Assembly: GCA_022702545.1 (NCBI GenBank)
Contig: JAHRBC010000007.1
Location: 682,001-746,000, forward strand
Length of the DNA: 64,000 bases
DNA from: Phycomyces nitens
Lineage: Eukaryota; Mucoromycota; Mucoromycetes; Mucorales; Phycomycetaceae
Reading direction: 5' to 3'
The translations under genes were made by a program, and so were the position numbers. The notes beneath the pieces were generated by a model, which saw nothing but the letters and a program-made list of their open reading frames with translations, did not search any database and was not told where the DNA came from. This document shows, one piece after another, positions 37,910 to 50,090 of the stretch; position 1 is the first letter of the stretch; every line of letters starts with the position of its first letter.

Positions 37910-38707
37910 ATGACCATCTCTCGTTCCACACACTCTCCTTTCCTCACTCTCGAGGCGGTTTTGTGTGACACACGATCCGAGGAGTTTAGAGCCTTTGCAG
38001 CCTACCTGCAGCACACATACTGCCTTGAAAACCTATCATTTTGGCTGGCAGTCGAATGCTATACAACACACGCTTCTCGCCCAACCACAAAGAATGCGGT
38101 TGCTATGGTTTCTGAAGATCCAGTGGCGCAAAATTCGGACGATTCCTTTGATACCCTCCCGACCCCACTCACTGGCACATTAATGGAGGCACAGTGTCAT
38201 GCCATAGTGTCCATGTATATCACCTCGGACGCACCACACGAAATCAATATCCCGTGCGACATCCGCCAAAGACTACTCGACCAACTACGCTTGCACAATT
38301 ACCATCCTACCATCTTTGCCTCGGCTTCCAACTACATCCTTGAACTTATGCGATCCAATTCCTTTATTCCATGGATACTAGAACTACAGCCACAATCATC
38401 CTCAAAATCTAGTCCTAGCCCCCACCCTCATCAGCTGCAACAGCAGCACCAGCGATCCCTTTCATTTCCTATACTCACTCTGGGTGACAGACTATCTAGA
38501 CTCAAGCCAGTTTCCCGTCGAAGCATGTCCTTGATGGACGACTGTGTCCTTGACCAGCCCCTCCCAACTACCCAGCCAAAATCCATGCTTAAACGCATAA
38601 AACACTCTCTCTTTCGAACAGATCTACAGACAATGCCTGCCAATCATACCTTACGACCAACCGGAATAGACGGCAGGTGGCCAACCTGGAAGAAATTGCA
38701 ACGTTGA
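37910..38707 (+). CDS. RGS-domain G-protein regulator, copy 1
   Basis: Single-exon ORF of 265 aa from the ATG at 37910. Residues ~12-170 form an RGS domain: FRAFAAYLQHTYCLENLSFW, LAVECYT, an acidic/Ser insertion, then EINIPCDIRQRLLDQL, HPTIFASASNYILELM and SNSFIPW. RGS proteins accelerate GTP hydrolysis by G-alpha. The C-terminal ~90 residues are Ser/Gln/His-rich with basic patches (SRRSMSLMDD; KSMLKRIKHSLF). It follows the phosphodiesterase on the same strand. An upstream ATG reading frame (37678) does not join in frame by an evident splice, so it may be 5' leader. Confidence 0.88.
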   Translation: MTISRSTHSPFLTLEAVLCDTRSEEFRAFAAYLQHTYCLENLSFWLAVECYTTHASRPTTKNAVAMVSEDPVAQNSDDSFDTLPTPLTGTLMEAQCHAIVSMYITSDAPHEINIPCDIRQRLLDQLRLHNYHPTIFASASNYILELMRSNSFIPWILELQPQSSSKSSPSPHPHQLQQQHQRSLSFPILTLGDRLSRLKPVSRRSMSLMDDCVLDQPLPTTQPKSMLKRIKHSLFRTDLQTMPANHTLRPTGIDGRWPTWKKLQR

Positions 38708-39865
38708 TATCGACCCACTCTCTTGTTTTTTTTCTAAAGAAAAAAAGATGAAGAATCGATTTCTTCTCGACTGTATATACACAATATTTTCTATAGAATC
38801 AGATCAAGCAAGAAATTATAGCTGTTGAGGGTTTACCTTCACTTTAGACCTCAAATTAATAATAAATATCATTATTGTAAGATGCCCACAATCCATGATG
38901 GCCTCACAAAGTATGAACCCTTGTGGTCTTTATAGGATAGACATTCTCATCGTGCCACGTGGAACGCACGTACAAAACAAGGGTTGGATCAGAAACAGGT
39001 CAGACTGAATACCAATGTTTCATCATCGTACTTGACATTGAGCTACTTTATATATTTATATATTTATGTTTATTGTTTATTTGCACACTCTTATTGCAGA
39101 AAATACCAAAGGATATGGCCAAGTTGTTTGAAAGAGTTAAAGGAGAATACCAGAGAAAAAGAGAGAAAAGCTTGATTCCTCACTCGTAATCCCCCTTGTT
39201 TCCATTACATGTTTTTACATCGATCAAAGGGATCATAAATCCAAAGGGTAAAGGTATGCAATATAGGGTTTGAGTGGTGAGAGCTCCTTTGCTTTCTTTC
39301 TTTTTTGACAAGCCAGCAAAAAAGTCCTATATTTTTTTCACAAGGGGTCCAGGTCAAGAAAACAACACTACAAGTATTGCACACTACAGAATATAGTTTT
39401 AATGATTTTCTCTCTGGATCTCTTTATGGATCCAGGGTCAAGGAATGTTTGATTCTCTGGGTATGCAATTCCCTGGATTTTATTGTCATTTACGTGTAAT
39501 TTTCATTTGGATTCTTGTAGATAATGCGTTTTTCTTTAATAGGGTGATCTTCAACTTTCTTTTCCAAAAACAAAATAGCCAAAAGGAGTCTATTGAACCC
39601 ATTACATTCCTTTCTAACTTTGTCCTTGTCTTTCTGGTTTTGAATGGATAAGAATAGCATACTTTGGCTGTTCTACTAAAATCCTATCAATCTATGTTTC
39701 CATTGGGGTTTTTTATTATAATAATAATAATTTAGCGCACTCCAGCAGTATCGAAACTTGTTCTTTAGATCAATAACAGACATTATTTATTATAAAAATA
39801 AGAATTAGATGAAAATGGCGTGTCTTGGTGATCAGGATAAAGGAATAAAAGAAGAGCAGCATCAA

Positions 39866-40018
39866 CTACACCTTGTGGGATTCGTTTTCATTTGTTTTAT
39901 TTCCTCTGCTAGTAACCACTGGAGTCCTTCTCCTCACAAGATACCTCCTTTTACCAAATCCTTTTGAATACCCGTGTTCTCGGCCTTTGATACACTGAAG
40001 ATCCAAATCATTGGGCAT
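39866..40018 (-). other. Small basic reading frame (50 aa), arm copy 1
   Basis: MPNDLDLQCIKGREHGYSKG, then a basic, KR-containing tail. The same frame occurs in the other arm (57575-57727). A pyrimidine tract and CAG lie just upstream, as for a splice acceptor, so it may be a 3' exon. Function unknown; it could also be chance. Confidence 0.3.
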
Positions 40019-40331
40019 TATCTGATTAAGAAAAAGAAAAACAAGTAGACCAACAAAAAAAGGGGGGTAATTAATTTTTTTCTTTTAGTACATGTACTTT
40101 AAAGAATACTATATATTGAGGTACCAAACCACTATTACAATACAGGAAAATTCTGTAGACAGATGTACCCAATAAAACAATTATTACTGGACAAGAACAC
40201 ACACATATATATAGCCACCCAAGTCTTTAAGCTTTGAAGTAAATCTGTTTTTTTTTGGATAGGCAGAAAAAGTATAAAGACTTGAAAATCTGTCCAGAAA
40301 GGGTGGCTATTATAAAGCAGTTTGATTTGTT

Positions 40332-42160
40332 CAGTTCCTTGATATGCTGTAAATCACTAGTGTCTTGCACCAATATCGTATGATTTCAGGACAAGTCTAC
40401 CCTTTTTCCGACCGCATACTTGCTTTGCAAAGTTCTCACCTGCATTACTATACTCATACATACATATAGATGTATAATTGACAATTTTTAAAGCTCATTT
40501 TACGTTTTTTTTTATGGTGGCCCAAGTTTGCAATTATTGGTACAATATATATATACAAAGAAGAATGCCCAAGGTTTTGCGTCTATTCAGAAGAAAGTAT
40601 GCGTCTATTAAAGTAAACGGTAGACCAGTAACATCGCAAGCTGATTATGGGGCTTAAAATATAAATATAGTTTATCATAACAGAGAAGTTGGTCAACCAT
40701 GATAATCAGATAGGGATAGCCAAGTGAGTCCAAGTATTTAGGATATTGTAAGAGCATGACAGGGCAAGAAATATTTCGTTATGAGCAAGTACCTTTAGTT
40801 TTGTAAACATTGTATGGCAGTTTCAGCTACGGTTGGTTATTTACGTTGGTTATTGATTAAAGACCCTGTTCATCTTGAACTTTTTTTTTATTTCTATCAG
40901 ACCCGACTATTTGCTCACTAATTTTTGAGCGCCCTCTTTATTTAAATAAACTTCAAATAGACACCATTTAGAATAAAAAGTGTCTAATATTCATATAATC
41001 TCGCAAGTAAAGAAAAAAAAACTTTGATTGCTAGTGTGTAAAATGGGCAAGGTCCAGATAAATAAATACAAAAAATATATATGGAAAAATATGAATACCA
41101 AAATGTACTGGAAAAAATCTCATATTTATTGTTTTAATTTGATATACCACATTTTGTAGCTGTGTGCTAACAGATCCCAGTGTTCCTTTGACTCTGCAAT
41201 ACTCTATTTAACTTTATGTTTCCATCCTAAAAAGTGCGCTAACTTTTTATTATTTCTCTCACTCCAACTTAATATACCAAGGATTGGGGATCCCCCAAAA
41301 AGTGTTTGTATGAATTATAAAGTATAGTCATTTCCAATGGACTTTATAAGTTCAAGATAGTATCTGATAATTTAGAGTAAAGAAACTTTCAAGTGCAAGA
41401 CAAAGTATCCAAAGATAACAGTTGGTTAAAGTCCTTTTATATATATATAGGATTAAAAGGCTTTGATGTGTTTTTTTTTGGAGTGCAATATACTACTTGT
41501 CAGTATTAATGATAAAGAACATTAAACAATCTGAATATTTTATATACCAACACTCAGATAGGTACGCAGATAATATTTGCTTTTGGTCGATTAAGTTTAT
41601 AGGAAAACTCTCAAGCATGTTTAATAACAGTGCATCCAAGAAATCGATAATTGCCTCTCTTGCTTTGTAAATATAAAACGCATCATTTTCACGCAAAGTA
41701 ATAGCTGACACCAATTATTGCGTGCTAAAGGGCCATTTAAGATACATAAAAAGCATCAGAGTGCATTAAGCAAGGGCTAGAACATGAAAGGTGGATCTCG
41801 ACCCTTTTTATTATTGTTGTTGGAACAAGATAAAAGTGTCGAGAAAATAAAGATATAATTATGATGATATAATATGTGCAGATTCGGGTTTGTCGACTGA
41901 TATGTGTGTATATACAATATATTTGGATATACTGGTAGTCATTGAGAATTTCTCGCCGCAGCTCAGGTGTTTATGATTCATCGCCACCAGAAATAAAGGT
42001 TTCTCTGGAAAAAATATAGTAGCGTGAGCAATACATGATTCGATACTAAAGACATATAGACATTGGTGCTGACGGGTAAACAGTTGGGTAAACGGTGGAT
42101 GTTATGTACAAACTAATATGGTGCATTTTCTTTGTCTACTGGGGTTTTCCCTTGGAATCA
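40332..42160. other. Spacer of the inverted duplication, gene-poor part
   Basis: 1.8 kb of AT-rich DNA with no supported gene. A minus-strand stretch (41714-41493) reads as protein-like (AITLRENDAFYIYKAREAII) but lacks start, splice sites and homology that I can name. Confidence 0.4.
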
Positions 42161-42246
42161 GCGCACTTGGGAATAATTATTGGGGTTTTGTTTTTCTCCC
42201 TCTAGCCCTTCTGCTTTAGAGCACCAATAATTATTCGCAAGTGCGC
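42161..42246. repeat. 23-bp near-perfect inverted repeat (hairpin)
   Basis: GCGCACTTGGGAATAATTAT (start of arm, 42161-42183) pairs with 42224-42246 with one mismatch in 23 positions; the loop is about 40 nt. No coding frame crosses it. It may be the end of a foldback element or a cruciform-forming site. Confidence 0.8.
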
Positions 42247-42624
42247 CAATAACGTTTTTTTTTGTAGGGAGTCTTTTTCTCAAACAATCAGTGAACCTCT
42301 ATTGCCATAAAGCAGAAGAGGACGTCACGATCTGTTTTTTTTTGTATTTTAACTGTTTTATAGTCTTTGAGAGATTTATATTTTCTAGAGTGAAAAAGGT
42401 GTGAGCACAAGAAAATATATTCTGTAGCCATCTCTTTGCAAAGAGGTGGGACAGATCTAAAGTCTTCTTGGGTCGACCAAGGAGAAAGTGACCAAGAGGG
42501 AGGAGGAGGAAGTAGAGGTTCTGACCGAGACCTGGAGTGAAAGACTGGGAGCTCATTGTCATACCCCGCGCAATGACAATGAGTTTCATGTTGAGGATGT
42601 CATCATATTCTCATTACCACAGCT

Positions 42625-43290
42625 ATAGATTACTGGAATGTAACCAATCCCGATCAATACAACATTACACTATATGATCTGAAGCTGTGTCAAAACACAT
42701 ATACAGCAAAACAATTGGCACACAAATCGCTCTCAACAAATATTCAAACCTTGAAATACGCATTTCCAGATAACAAAGATATGATGAAATTCTTGAGTAT
42801 AATAGACAAAAAAAAGCTTTCAGTAAGTTACTTTTCGTTTGACTACTGCGTTATACACAAATTAATCATTTTCTCCTGTGTATCATCAGTCCATTTCAAA
42901 AGATAAAGTTGATGTGGATTTCTGAAACAAAACTGCTATAAAATTATTGAATGAACAAATGAAGAAAATAGAAATTGAAACAGGTATACAGAGCACGATA
43001 AAAGGAAAGTGTATGTCTAATACTTGCTGCGAAATAGGAAAGATTGAATAATACAGCGCGGGAGACTATCGATAAAACAGCAAGAGATATTTTTTAATTT
43101 AGATGAAAAACAAGGTTTGGACCAAGTTTAAGGAAGCACCCTCAGGGCTTAAATGATTTGTTATTGTCTTTGGATGAAATCAACAAAAGAAAAACAAGCT
43201 TGAGGAGCAATGATGAAAACAAGTTAAAGAAGTAAAAATTCTAATGGTGAATTAGATACAAGTATGCCGGTAAGCACTTTCCATGCAATT
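42625..43290 (+). pseudogene. Degenerate gene fragment, family unknown
   Basis: After a plausible acceptor (CCACAG, near 42625), an open exon reads DYWNVTNPDQYNITLYDLK, then QLAHKSLSTNIQTLKYAFPD and ends at a good donor (GTAAGT, near 42822). A further acceptor near 42890 leads into SISKDKVDVDF and a stop, with more shifted frames to about 43290. It looks like a decayed protein gene inside the TE-rich spacer. No family recognised. Confidence 0.4.
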
Positions 43291-44104
43291 TTTTTTATTT
43301 TTTACAAGTTCCCCAACGTATTTCTCTCGGTTACAGTTTCCATTTTTTTATTTCACTCAAAAACAAAAACAAAAATTAAAAGGGGGTTTCAAATTTCATG
43401 AGTATTTTTTAATCCAAGGTCTTCTTGGTCTGTGAAGGAATATTTTAAATCTCATACTATCCTGAGTCTGTTTTTTATTACTTTTTAAAACCCCTAGCAG
43501 TGTGGGAATTTATTAGGATAGCAGTTTTTAAACAACAGAAAAAATGCGACGGTGTTTGAAATAATTTCGACTCCTAATGTTGTATATTCAATATAATAAG
43601 GTTTTTTCACCACTGGGCTTGTATATGTAACTCTAATTTTTTCATCCTAAACAGCCAAATGTCGGTAATATAAAAATATTGAGACAAAGAGCAGGCTCAA
43701 ATGAGCGGTTAATAAAAAGATAAATACTTGGATACGCCGTAGAAAAGGCATAAAAAGATTTGTGGTGATCCAGCCTTATCAGTGTATATTTTACATATAC
43801 ATAAGTTATAAGTACAGATTAGCTGAGAGATAATAAGGTACGATAAAGGAATTATAGCAATGCATCAGAATAATAGTAACATGGATGTCGAGCTCAGAAG
43901 CTTATTCCATCTAATATCTTAATGTGGTGAAAGACCCCACATATCAGGAAGTCCAAGATATCGTGTAACAGCACATTGAAAGAGTATATAAAGAGCGGCA
44001 CATGTTGTATCTTAATAAAGAAAAGCTTATATACAGTCTCAAAGTACTCACTTACTGTCTATATCTCCATTACTATTTTTTATTGTTTTAATACCCTAAA
44101 ACAC

Positions 44105-45856
44105 AACATCAACCTCTTGGATACATTTGACCTAGCATCTAATGCAAAAGTCAACCTCCACAAGACAGTTGCTGTTGCTATGTCTGGACAGTTCCATCCG
44201 GATTAGGGTCCTGCACTGAATGCTGCTGATATCCACAGCCGCCATGACCGTCATTCTGTCACTGCTATCCGTTATCTAGGGTTTCCACTGATCTCACACC
44301 CATCCCAGCTCGAAGCCTTTCGTGGATCCTTACTGATCAAACTTGGGCGCCATTGCGCGATACTATTTCAAAGATGCTTTTCCGTAAGTGGTAAAAGTAT
44401 TGTGGCGAACTCCATTCTTCTCAGCACGGTATGGCATGTGGTATACGTAACCCCTTCCCCGCTCTCTTTCTTTGCTGCCATTTGCACACATATTCGCTTG
44501 TTCCTTTGCCTGGGTTTTGGTAGCCCCAGTTGGTCTCTTCTTTGTCTGCCACAAAAATCTGGGGGTCTAAGCCTACTTGATCCTGATCATCAACAAAGAG
44601 CTCTTCAATTGCGATTGATTCTTCCGATATTACACTCCCACTCTTTTTATTCCACATCTTTTCTGTTACCTTACCTATAATTTCTCATCCCATTACACTT
44701 TCGGGCTCCTTCTGCCGGTATTCCACTTTTGTTTCCCTGTAGTTCTTCGACCTGTCCAAGTTCACTTCTTCCACTGCATCGAGCTAGTATCTCACTACTT
44801 CCAATCTCACTCCCACCCAACTTACGACTCCCACCATCGGTGGTTCGGCACTTTCTTTTGAACTCTATATGGATGCCTCTACCACCTTTTGTCGAATCTT
44901 CTTTGGACCTCAAAACAATTCGTCTGTCTGATGCATTCTCAATGGATGAAGATGGTCATTTCGTTCGAAAATCTCGTGGTAATTTCTCTCGTGCACGTAA
45001 TCACATTTGCCGATTCTTTCAGCAGCTTGACTTTGGGAGAATGGTATACTGTCCTTGGTTTCTCTCTTGTCTTTTACCTTTTGAATCTTCTGACCCTCCC
45101 TCTCCGGATTTATCCTCCCTACTGTCTTTGGTGAAATTGGACAACACAAGCTTGGGTAAAGCCTGCACTGGGTCTCTACGACGCCATTTTCGGTCAATTC
45201 CTCCGCCAAAAATAAACTTATTCGTCCAATGGCGTAAATTCTGGTCCGTGCTTATCCCTCACCAATGTCGAACTGTCTGGTGGAAGATGCTCTGGAATAT
45301 AACCCCAACAAGACAACGTCTACATCGTCTGATGCCCTTTCGTTTCCCAAGCTCATCTTGTATGTTATGCACTGATTCTACAAAAGATCAATACCACTTT
45401 TTCTTTGGATGTCCTATTAAGCATCGTGTGTGGAATGTTCTCCTTTCCCGCTTCTACCCATCCTAGAGCCTTGAGGATATCTGCTCACTTCTGACTCGTG
45501 GTACTTTCCCTCCACAATCTTCCAACCAAGCTCTCCAGATTCTCGTTTCTGTCAGCACCGCCAAGTCCATATGCAGTGCTCACTGGAAGCTTGTATTTGA
45601 TGAACAACCTTTTCTTGCTGGCGTAATCGCACAAAAGACATCCACTGTGATAGAGAAACACAGAGTATCACTCGTTTAAGGAAAAAAATCTTCCCCGTCC
45701 TCACCTAACTTCCATCTCTTATATTTTCAACTTTCTCTTTCTCTTTCTTTTTCCTTTCCACTCCCTATTATTTTTATCTTAACCAAGTCCACCTTGATAG
45801 AATTTTAAAAGCTACACGCAGAGCGTGAAAGCAGGTCAATAAAATACTAAAAAAAA
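44105..45856 (+). mobile_element. LINE (L1/Tad-like) fragment, middle copy with 3' tail
   Basis: 5'-truncated inside the reverse-transcriptase domain: similarity starts at FDLASNAKVNLHKTVAVAM. It continues through YLGFPLISHPSQLEAF and SGKSIVANSILLSTVWHV. The longest open frame (44729-45466) carries the C-terminal zf-RVT region: VWWKMLWNITPTRQRLHRL, CMLC, then DQYHFFFGCPIKHRVWNV. Stops and shifts inactivate it. The copy ends in an A-rich tail near 45846-45856, as expected for target-primed retrotransposition. Confidence 0.88.
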
Positions 45857-46734
45857 AGGAATATAACATTGTAAAGATTGATATTTATTGATAATTCTTG
45901 GGTATTTACCAGAATCTATAATCGTGAAAAAAGAAACTGGATGAGATTAGGTTTATAGATATTTTTTCACAAGTGTCACCAAATGACAAAACCATCAATT
46001 TTTGCGTTTCTGCCAATTTGATTTCATAGGAACAAAAAACAAAAAAAGTAACAGGTATACTTTTATATATTGTCAAGAATATTCCTTGGCTTAGAATAAC
46101 GTTTTATTTGCTTAAATATCTAATCTTTTAGCCTGGAATTTGATGAGGTTGGTATACTTTAGAGCATTGAATTTTCTAGACCATATTCTCTCAAAAAGCC
46201 TTTATGTTTAGGGGTAGATTTTATGGGATAAAATAACAATTTAAAATTGAGCACGACAGAGTTCTACCATATTAAAGTACTGCTCCAAGAGTCAAATTAG
46301 AATGTATAATTTGTCAAACAAATGGTATTGGAATAAGAGGGAACACCAACAGGAAATACAGTACTATGCTTTTAGAGGATTATATCACCAAAAAAACGCT
46401 ACACAGGATTCGAACCAACGGCATTGAGACTGGCTGTTACACGATATACCTGCTCATCACAACATCCGGGATATTCATGTTTCTATATGTTACATGCTTA
46501 AACAAAATTGTAATTGTGATAGATGTCAACATAGGTCTATAAAGAGATTTCTAAGCCATTCTAAGCAATTGAGTAGTTTATCAAGTGGATACATTTGGTT
46601 ATGTCTCTATCACTCAAAAAAGATGAATATAATGTCTAGTACAACATCAAAGGCTGTATAAAGAGATCCATTCCAAGCCCATCTAAATTCTTGCTCTCTT
46701 TCTCTTTTAATTTACCCACAAACACACATCCTAA
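45857..46734. other. Upstream region of the HSPA12-like gene
   Basis: AT-rich and non-coding. A minus-strand sequence near 46450-46395 carries a GGTTCGAATCC B-box-like motif and T-run but does not fold as a tRNA. Confidence 0.4.
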
Positions 46735-48801
46735 ATGACAAAATACACTTTAAACAAGTACGATCTTATCATTGGTATAGGTATTGTACAGCTTATTTTA
46801 AAATATTCTAGTGCTAATCAGTAACATATTAGACTTTGGAACCACTTATTCTGGATATAAAATATGGTGCCTAAAGGGCCCAACACTTGACTACTCTACG
46901 TAAGTCTTGGAGCAGAATATCATTTGAATTGATATCAAGATATAGCCTTCACACTTTCACATATTAAAATCGATTACTATAACCATCCAGGGATGGCATT
47001 TATAACTGGGAGTCAAAGAATAATACCACTACACTGATTTATAAAAAGAGTTACAATTTGATTTCTACAAAGAGAAAGAAACCATATGAGTATGGATATA
47101 ATGCTGAGGAGATATACAAGAATGATCCTGAGGCTGGATATTACGTGGCCAACTTTAAACTATGGCTGGATCGAACTGTCAAAAAAGAAGATCTTCCTCC
47201 CCTACCATACAATAAGTCTCCAGCCCAGGGTAATCAAGAGATGATTTTATATATTTGGTTATTGATATCATGTCTTTAGTTATTGCTGATTATTTGAGTT
47301 TCATGCGCGAGCATATCTACACAAAACTGGCTAAATATTATCCTAAACATAAAAACCCCTCCAAGCACAGATTCTGTATGACAGTTCCGACCATGTGGTC
47401 TGAGGAATCAAAGCATATAATGAGAGAGGCTGCCATACTATCCAATATTATCAAAATACACGATGCACCAGATAAGCTACAGATTGTCGATGAAGCTGTA
47501 GCAGCTGCCTTGCATGCCGAGGATATGTCTCCTGAACTAGAACTCTCTAACGGAAACCTTTACATGATTTGTGATGCTGGTGGTGGAACTGTAGATCTTG
47601 CAGTATTTGAAAAGGACGATTCATTGGGAGCAGGTGGTTTAAAGGAAATCACAATGGGAACTGGCAGTTCTTGCGGTTCAGAATTCTTGAACACTCGATT
47701 CAAAGACCTATTAGACGAGAAACTATCTGCGTACTCTGCTTATAAGGAAGAGAATATGAACGATGTCATAGAACATTTTAATTCTTGGCTCAAGGTAAAA
47801 TAGACATGGTATTGTATATTAAACAGTTGAAAATACTAATGAGAATGAAATGTTTATCTTGGACTGTTCTATAGAAAGCATTTGATAGAGATGCTAATTT
47901 TGCCATATTCTACCATCTAGAATCGCTTAATAACTTTTACATCGCTAAACATCCCAATATAAGTGGACTCTATAGATTCAGATTCGATGAGATTTGTACA
48001 AAAGTATTTGATCCGGTAGTAGACAAAGTACTTTGTATGATTGAGAAACAATTCGAACAGCTTGATGGCAGACATATTGATGCCATGTTTATAACTGGAG
48101 GGTTCGGGCAGTCTAAATACCTTCAAAGGCGGATCAAGGATGTCTTTGAGGGTAGAACGAGGCAAATCAAGTTTATTAGAAAGGGAAACATGGCCGTAAT
48201 GAAAGGAGCAATTTTATTTGGTGCCAACCCACGTATAATTACCCAACGTATCCTGCGCCGTACATATGGAATCAAGTTGTGTTCACCAAATGAAACAAAG
48301 AACAATACTAAAGCACAATTCGACAAAGACAAATTCCATGTGTATATCCATAAAGGTCAGCCAGTCAACGAAACAGAATGGCTTTCTAAAAAGATGTATT
48401 GGTCAAACAAAACACTTCCAATTATATGTAAGATCTAAATGACATATTTATTAAATACAATCTAATAATATTGATCAATAGCTTTGTATGCGTACGATGG
48501 TGAAGAGCTGATTCCTGAATACCCTACTCCTCAAGAGATTGATCTAGTTGCTATTCTTGGCACTGATTTTACAATTGATACAAGAAAGGTTAACTATGAG
48601 ATAATGGTTATGAAGATGCGGTTTGGCTTGGACAGAATTGAGGTCAAGGTGAATATTGCAGACAATGAATTTGAATATGTCACAATCTGCGATGTTGTTG
48701 GAGAAAAGGCAATTCAAAACCACAAAGAATTCGACCCACGTTTATTATATAAAGACAAGTTTAGATCTTTAAAGAAGGATATGGTGCGCTATCTTCCCTA
48801 A
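46735..48801 (+). CDS. HSPA12-type divergent Hsp70 ATPase
   Basis: Six exons (46735-46780, 46833-46899, 46991-47229, 47280-47794, 47875-48427, 48482-48801) give 579 aa with all GT-AG introns. Actin-like ATPase motifs: DLIIGIDFGTTYSGYKIW at the N-terminus (phosphate 1), MICDAGGGTVDLAVF near 215 (phosphate 2) and DAMFITGGFGQSKYL near 360 (adenosine). KLQIVDEAVAAALHAE matches the connect segment. As in HSPA12 proteins, the classical Hsp70 substrate-binding domain and EEVD end are absent; the C-terminal region is short and unique. Such proteins are expanded in early fungi (general knowledge). It is intact although surrounded by transposon remains. Confidence 0.92.
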
Positions 48802-48935
48802 TTATATCGGTTTTAATACAATAAAATGACCCCTTTACAACAAGAGAATGCCAAAGGAAACAGCACCTATTCAATGTCGGCTATTTATTCTTTAGTTTTT
48901 TTTTGCAATCTCTGCAATCATTTCTCTTTAACATT

Positions 48936-49560
48936 ATGCCCAAAGTACAAGACTCTAAACCCACCAAAACAATCACGAAGCTTTCAGACTTGAGAAAAGG
49001 AATTGTGATTGGCCTTTGGATGAGTGGAATGAGAGCTGCAGACATTGCCAGAAACCAAAACATTCCACCAACGACAATCTCTCGTATTATTAAGAAATAC
49101 AAAGAAATTGGGTCTGTTGCTGACAAGGAGCGTCCGGGAAGACCTCATATACTTTCACTCAGAGAACAAAGCCTTGTTGGCTTAATCTTCAAGAGAAATT
49201 GGCATCAAACTTTGGGTGACTTGGCTAGTGCAATAAATGATGAGATAGAAAAGTCTGTTTGTGCAAAGACTATTAGCACATCTTTGCACAAAATGGGTCT
49301 TTATCCCCATGTTATAACTCTTGTAAACTATTCCATGTCCAAAGAGCATAATTGCAAGCAATGTTCATTTTTATGATCCTTTAAATAATTGGAATCAGAA
49401 TCGGAAAGTGTGATTTAGAATGATGGACTTTATCCTCATTGGTTAAGAAATGGAGGTTCTATTATACTTTGGGGATGTATCTAGATGGGACTGGACCAAT
49501 TTTTATGAAGAATTTCATGAATATAACGAGACTTCAAAGGCTGTTTATTGCCATTCTACA
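48936..49560 (+). pseudogene. Tc1/mariner transposase remnant
   Basis: From MPKVQDSKPTKTITKLSDLR the N-terminal helix-turn-helix pair is well kept: LRKGIVIGLWMSGMRAADIA then PPTTISRIIKKYKEIGSV and the linker KERPGRPHILS. Open until 49376. Part of the catalytic core is then deleted, and a shifted piece reads RNGGSIILWGC (near 49445-49475), the region before the second catalytic aspartate. Not active. It lies 135 bp after the HSPA12-like stop. Confidence 0.8.
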
Positions 49561-49799
49561 AGAATATTTTCAATATTGAAAATGATGACCATTTGTATCA
49601 AATAAAGCAGTAATTTATCTCTTAATGACTGTAGAATTTTACATTTTAACAATAATCTTTATAAATACAAGGAATCTACAGGGTGTTTCCTTTATACAAA
49701 TATAAACACTTTATGGTTAGATACTGCCTTTTTTTTTACTTGAAATTTAGACAGGTCTATTTTTTAGACAAAAAAAAATATTACTAATTGAGACTCTTT

Positions 49800-50090
49800 T
49801 TTATTTAATTCCCAAAAAAAAAAATAGACTTTATTCATTATCCTGAAAAACAATCGCTTCTAGTATTTGATGACAGTGCTATTGAGAAATATGATTATAC
49901 ACCCATCGAAAATGACAATCTTTAATGCTTATTGATCTCGACACAATTCCTAAATTTCAATCAACAACAATAGAGGTAATGGACATTCTGGTTAAAGATG
50001 GTTTGAAAGTCCCTGTTGCTTTTGCTGAAAGGTATAACAAGTATGAACAATATCAAGTTGAAAGGCTTATTTGAATAACCCAAGAAGTGC
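49800..50090 (+). pseudogene. Frameshifted coding fragment, family unknown
   Basis: One frame reads FIHYPEKQSLLVFDDSAIEK to about 49924; another continues LIDLDTIPKFQSTTIEVMDI and KVPVAFAERYNKYEQYQVER to about 50073. The joined impression is a decayed protein gene. No match that I can name. Confidence 0.35.

Larger units (their letters stand above)
37407..40331 (+). repeat. Inverted duplication, left arm (2.9 kb)
   Basis: Nearly identical, in reverse orientation, to 57265-60191. Similarity begins sharply at CATTAGATCCTTGATTGTG (37407) and ends at AGTTTGATTTGTT (40331). Differences are a few substitutions and length changes in TA/TG tracts. It contains the complete RGS gene, about 1.2 kb of downstream AT-rich DNA and a small minus-strand reading frame (39866-40018). 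The left arm is contiguous with the gene-dense core, so it is probably the source copy (inference). Confidence 0.95.

Noticed and set aside
44421..45209. Minus-strand frames opposite the middle LINE
   Set aside because: Shadows of the plus-strand LINE coding sequence.
46395..46455. tRNA-like sequence on the minus strand with GGTTCGAATCC
   Set aside because: The T-stem has mismatches, no acceptor partner or clear A box is found, so it is not called a tRNA.
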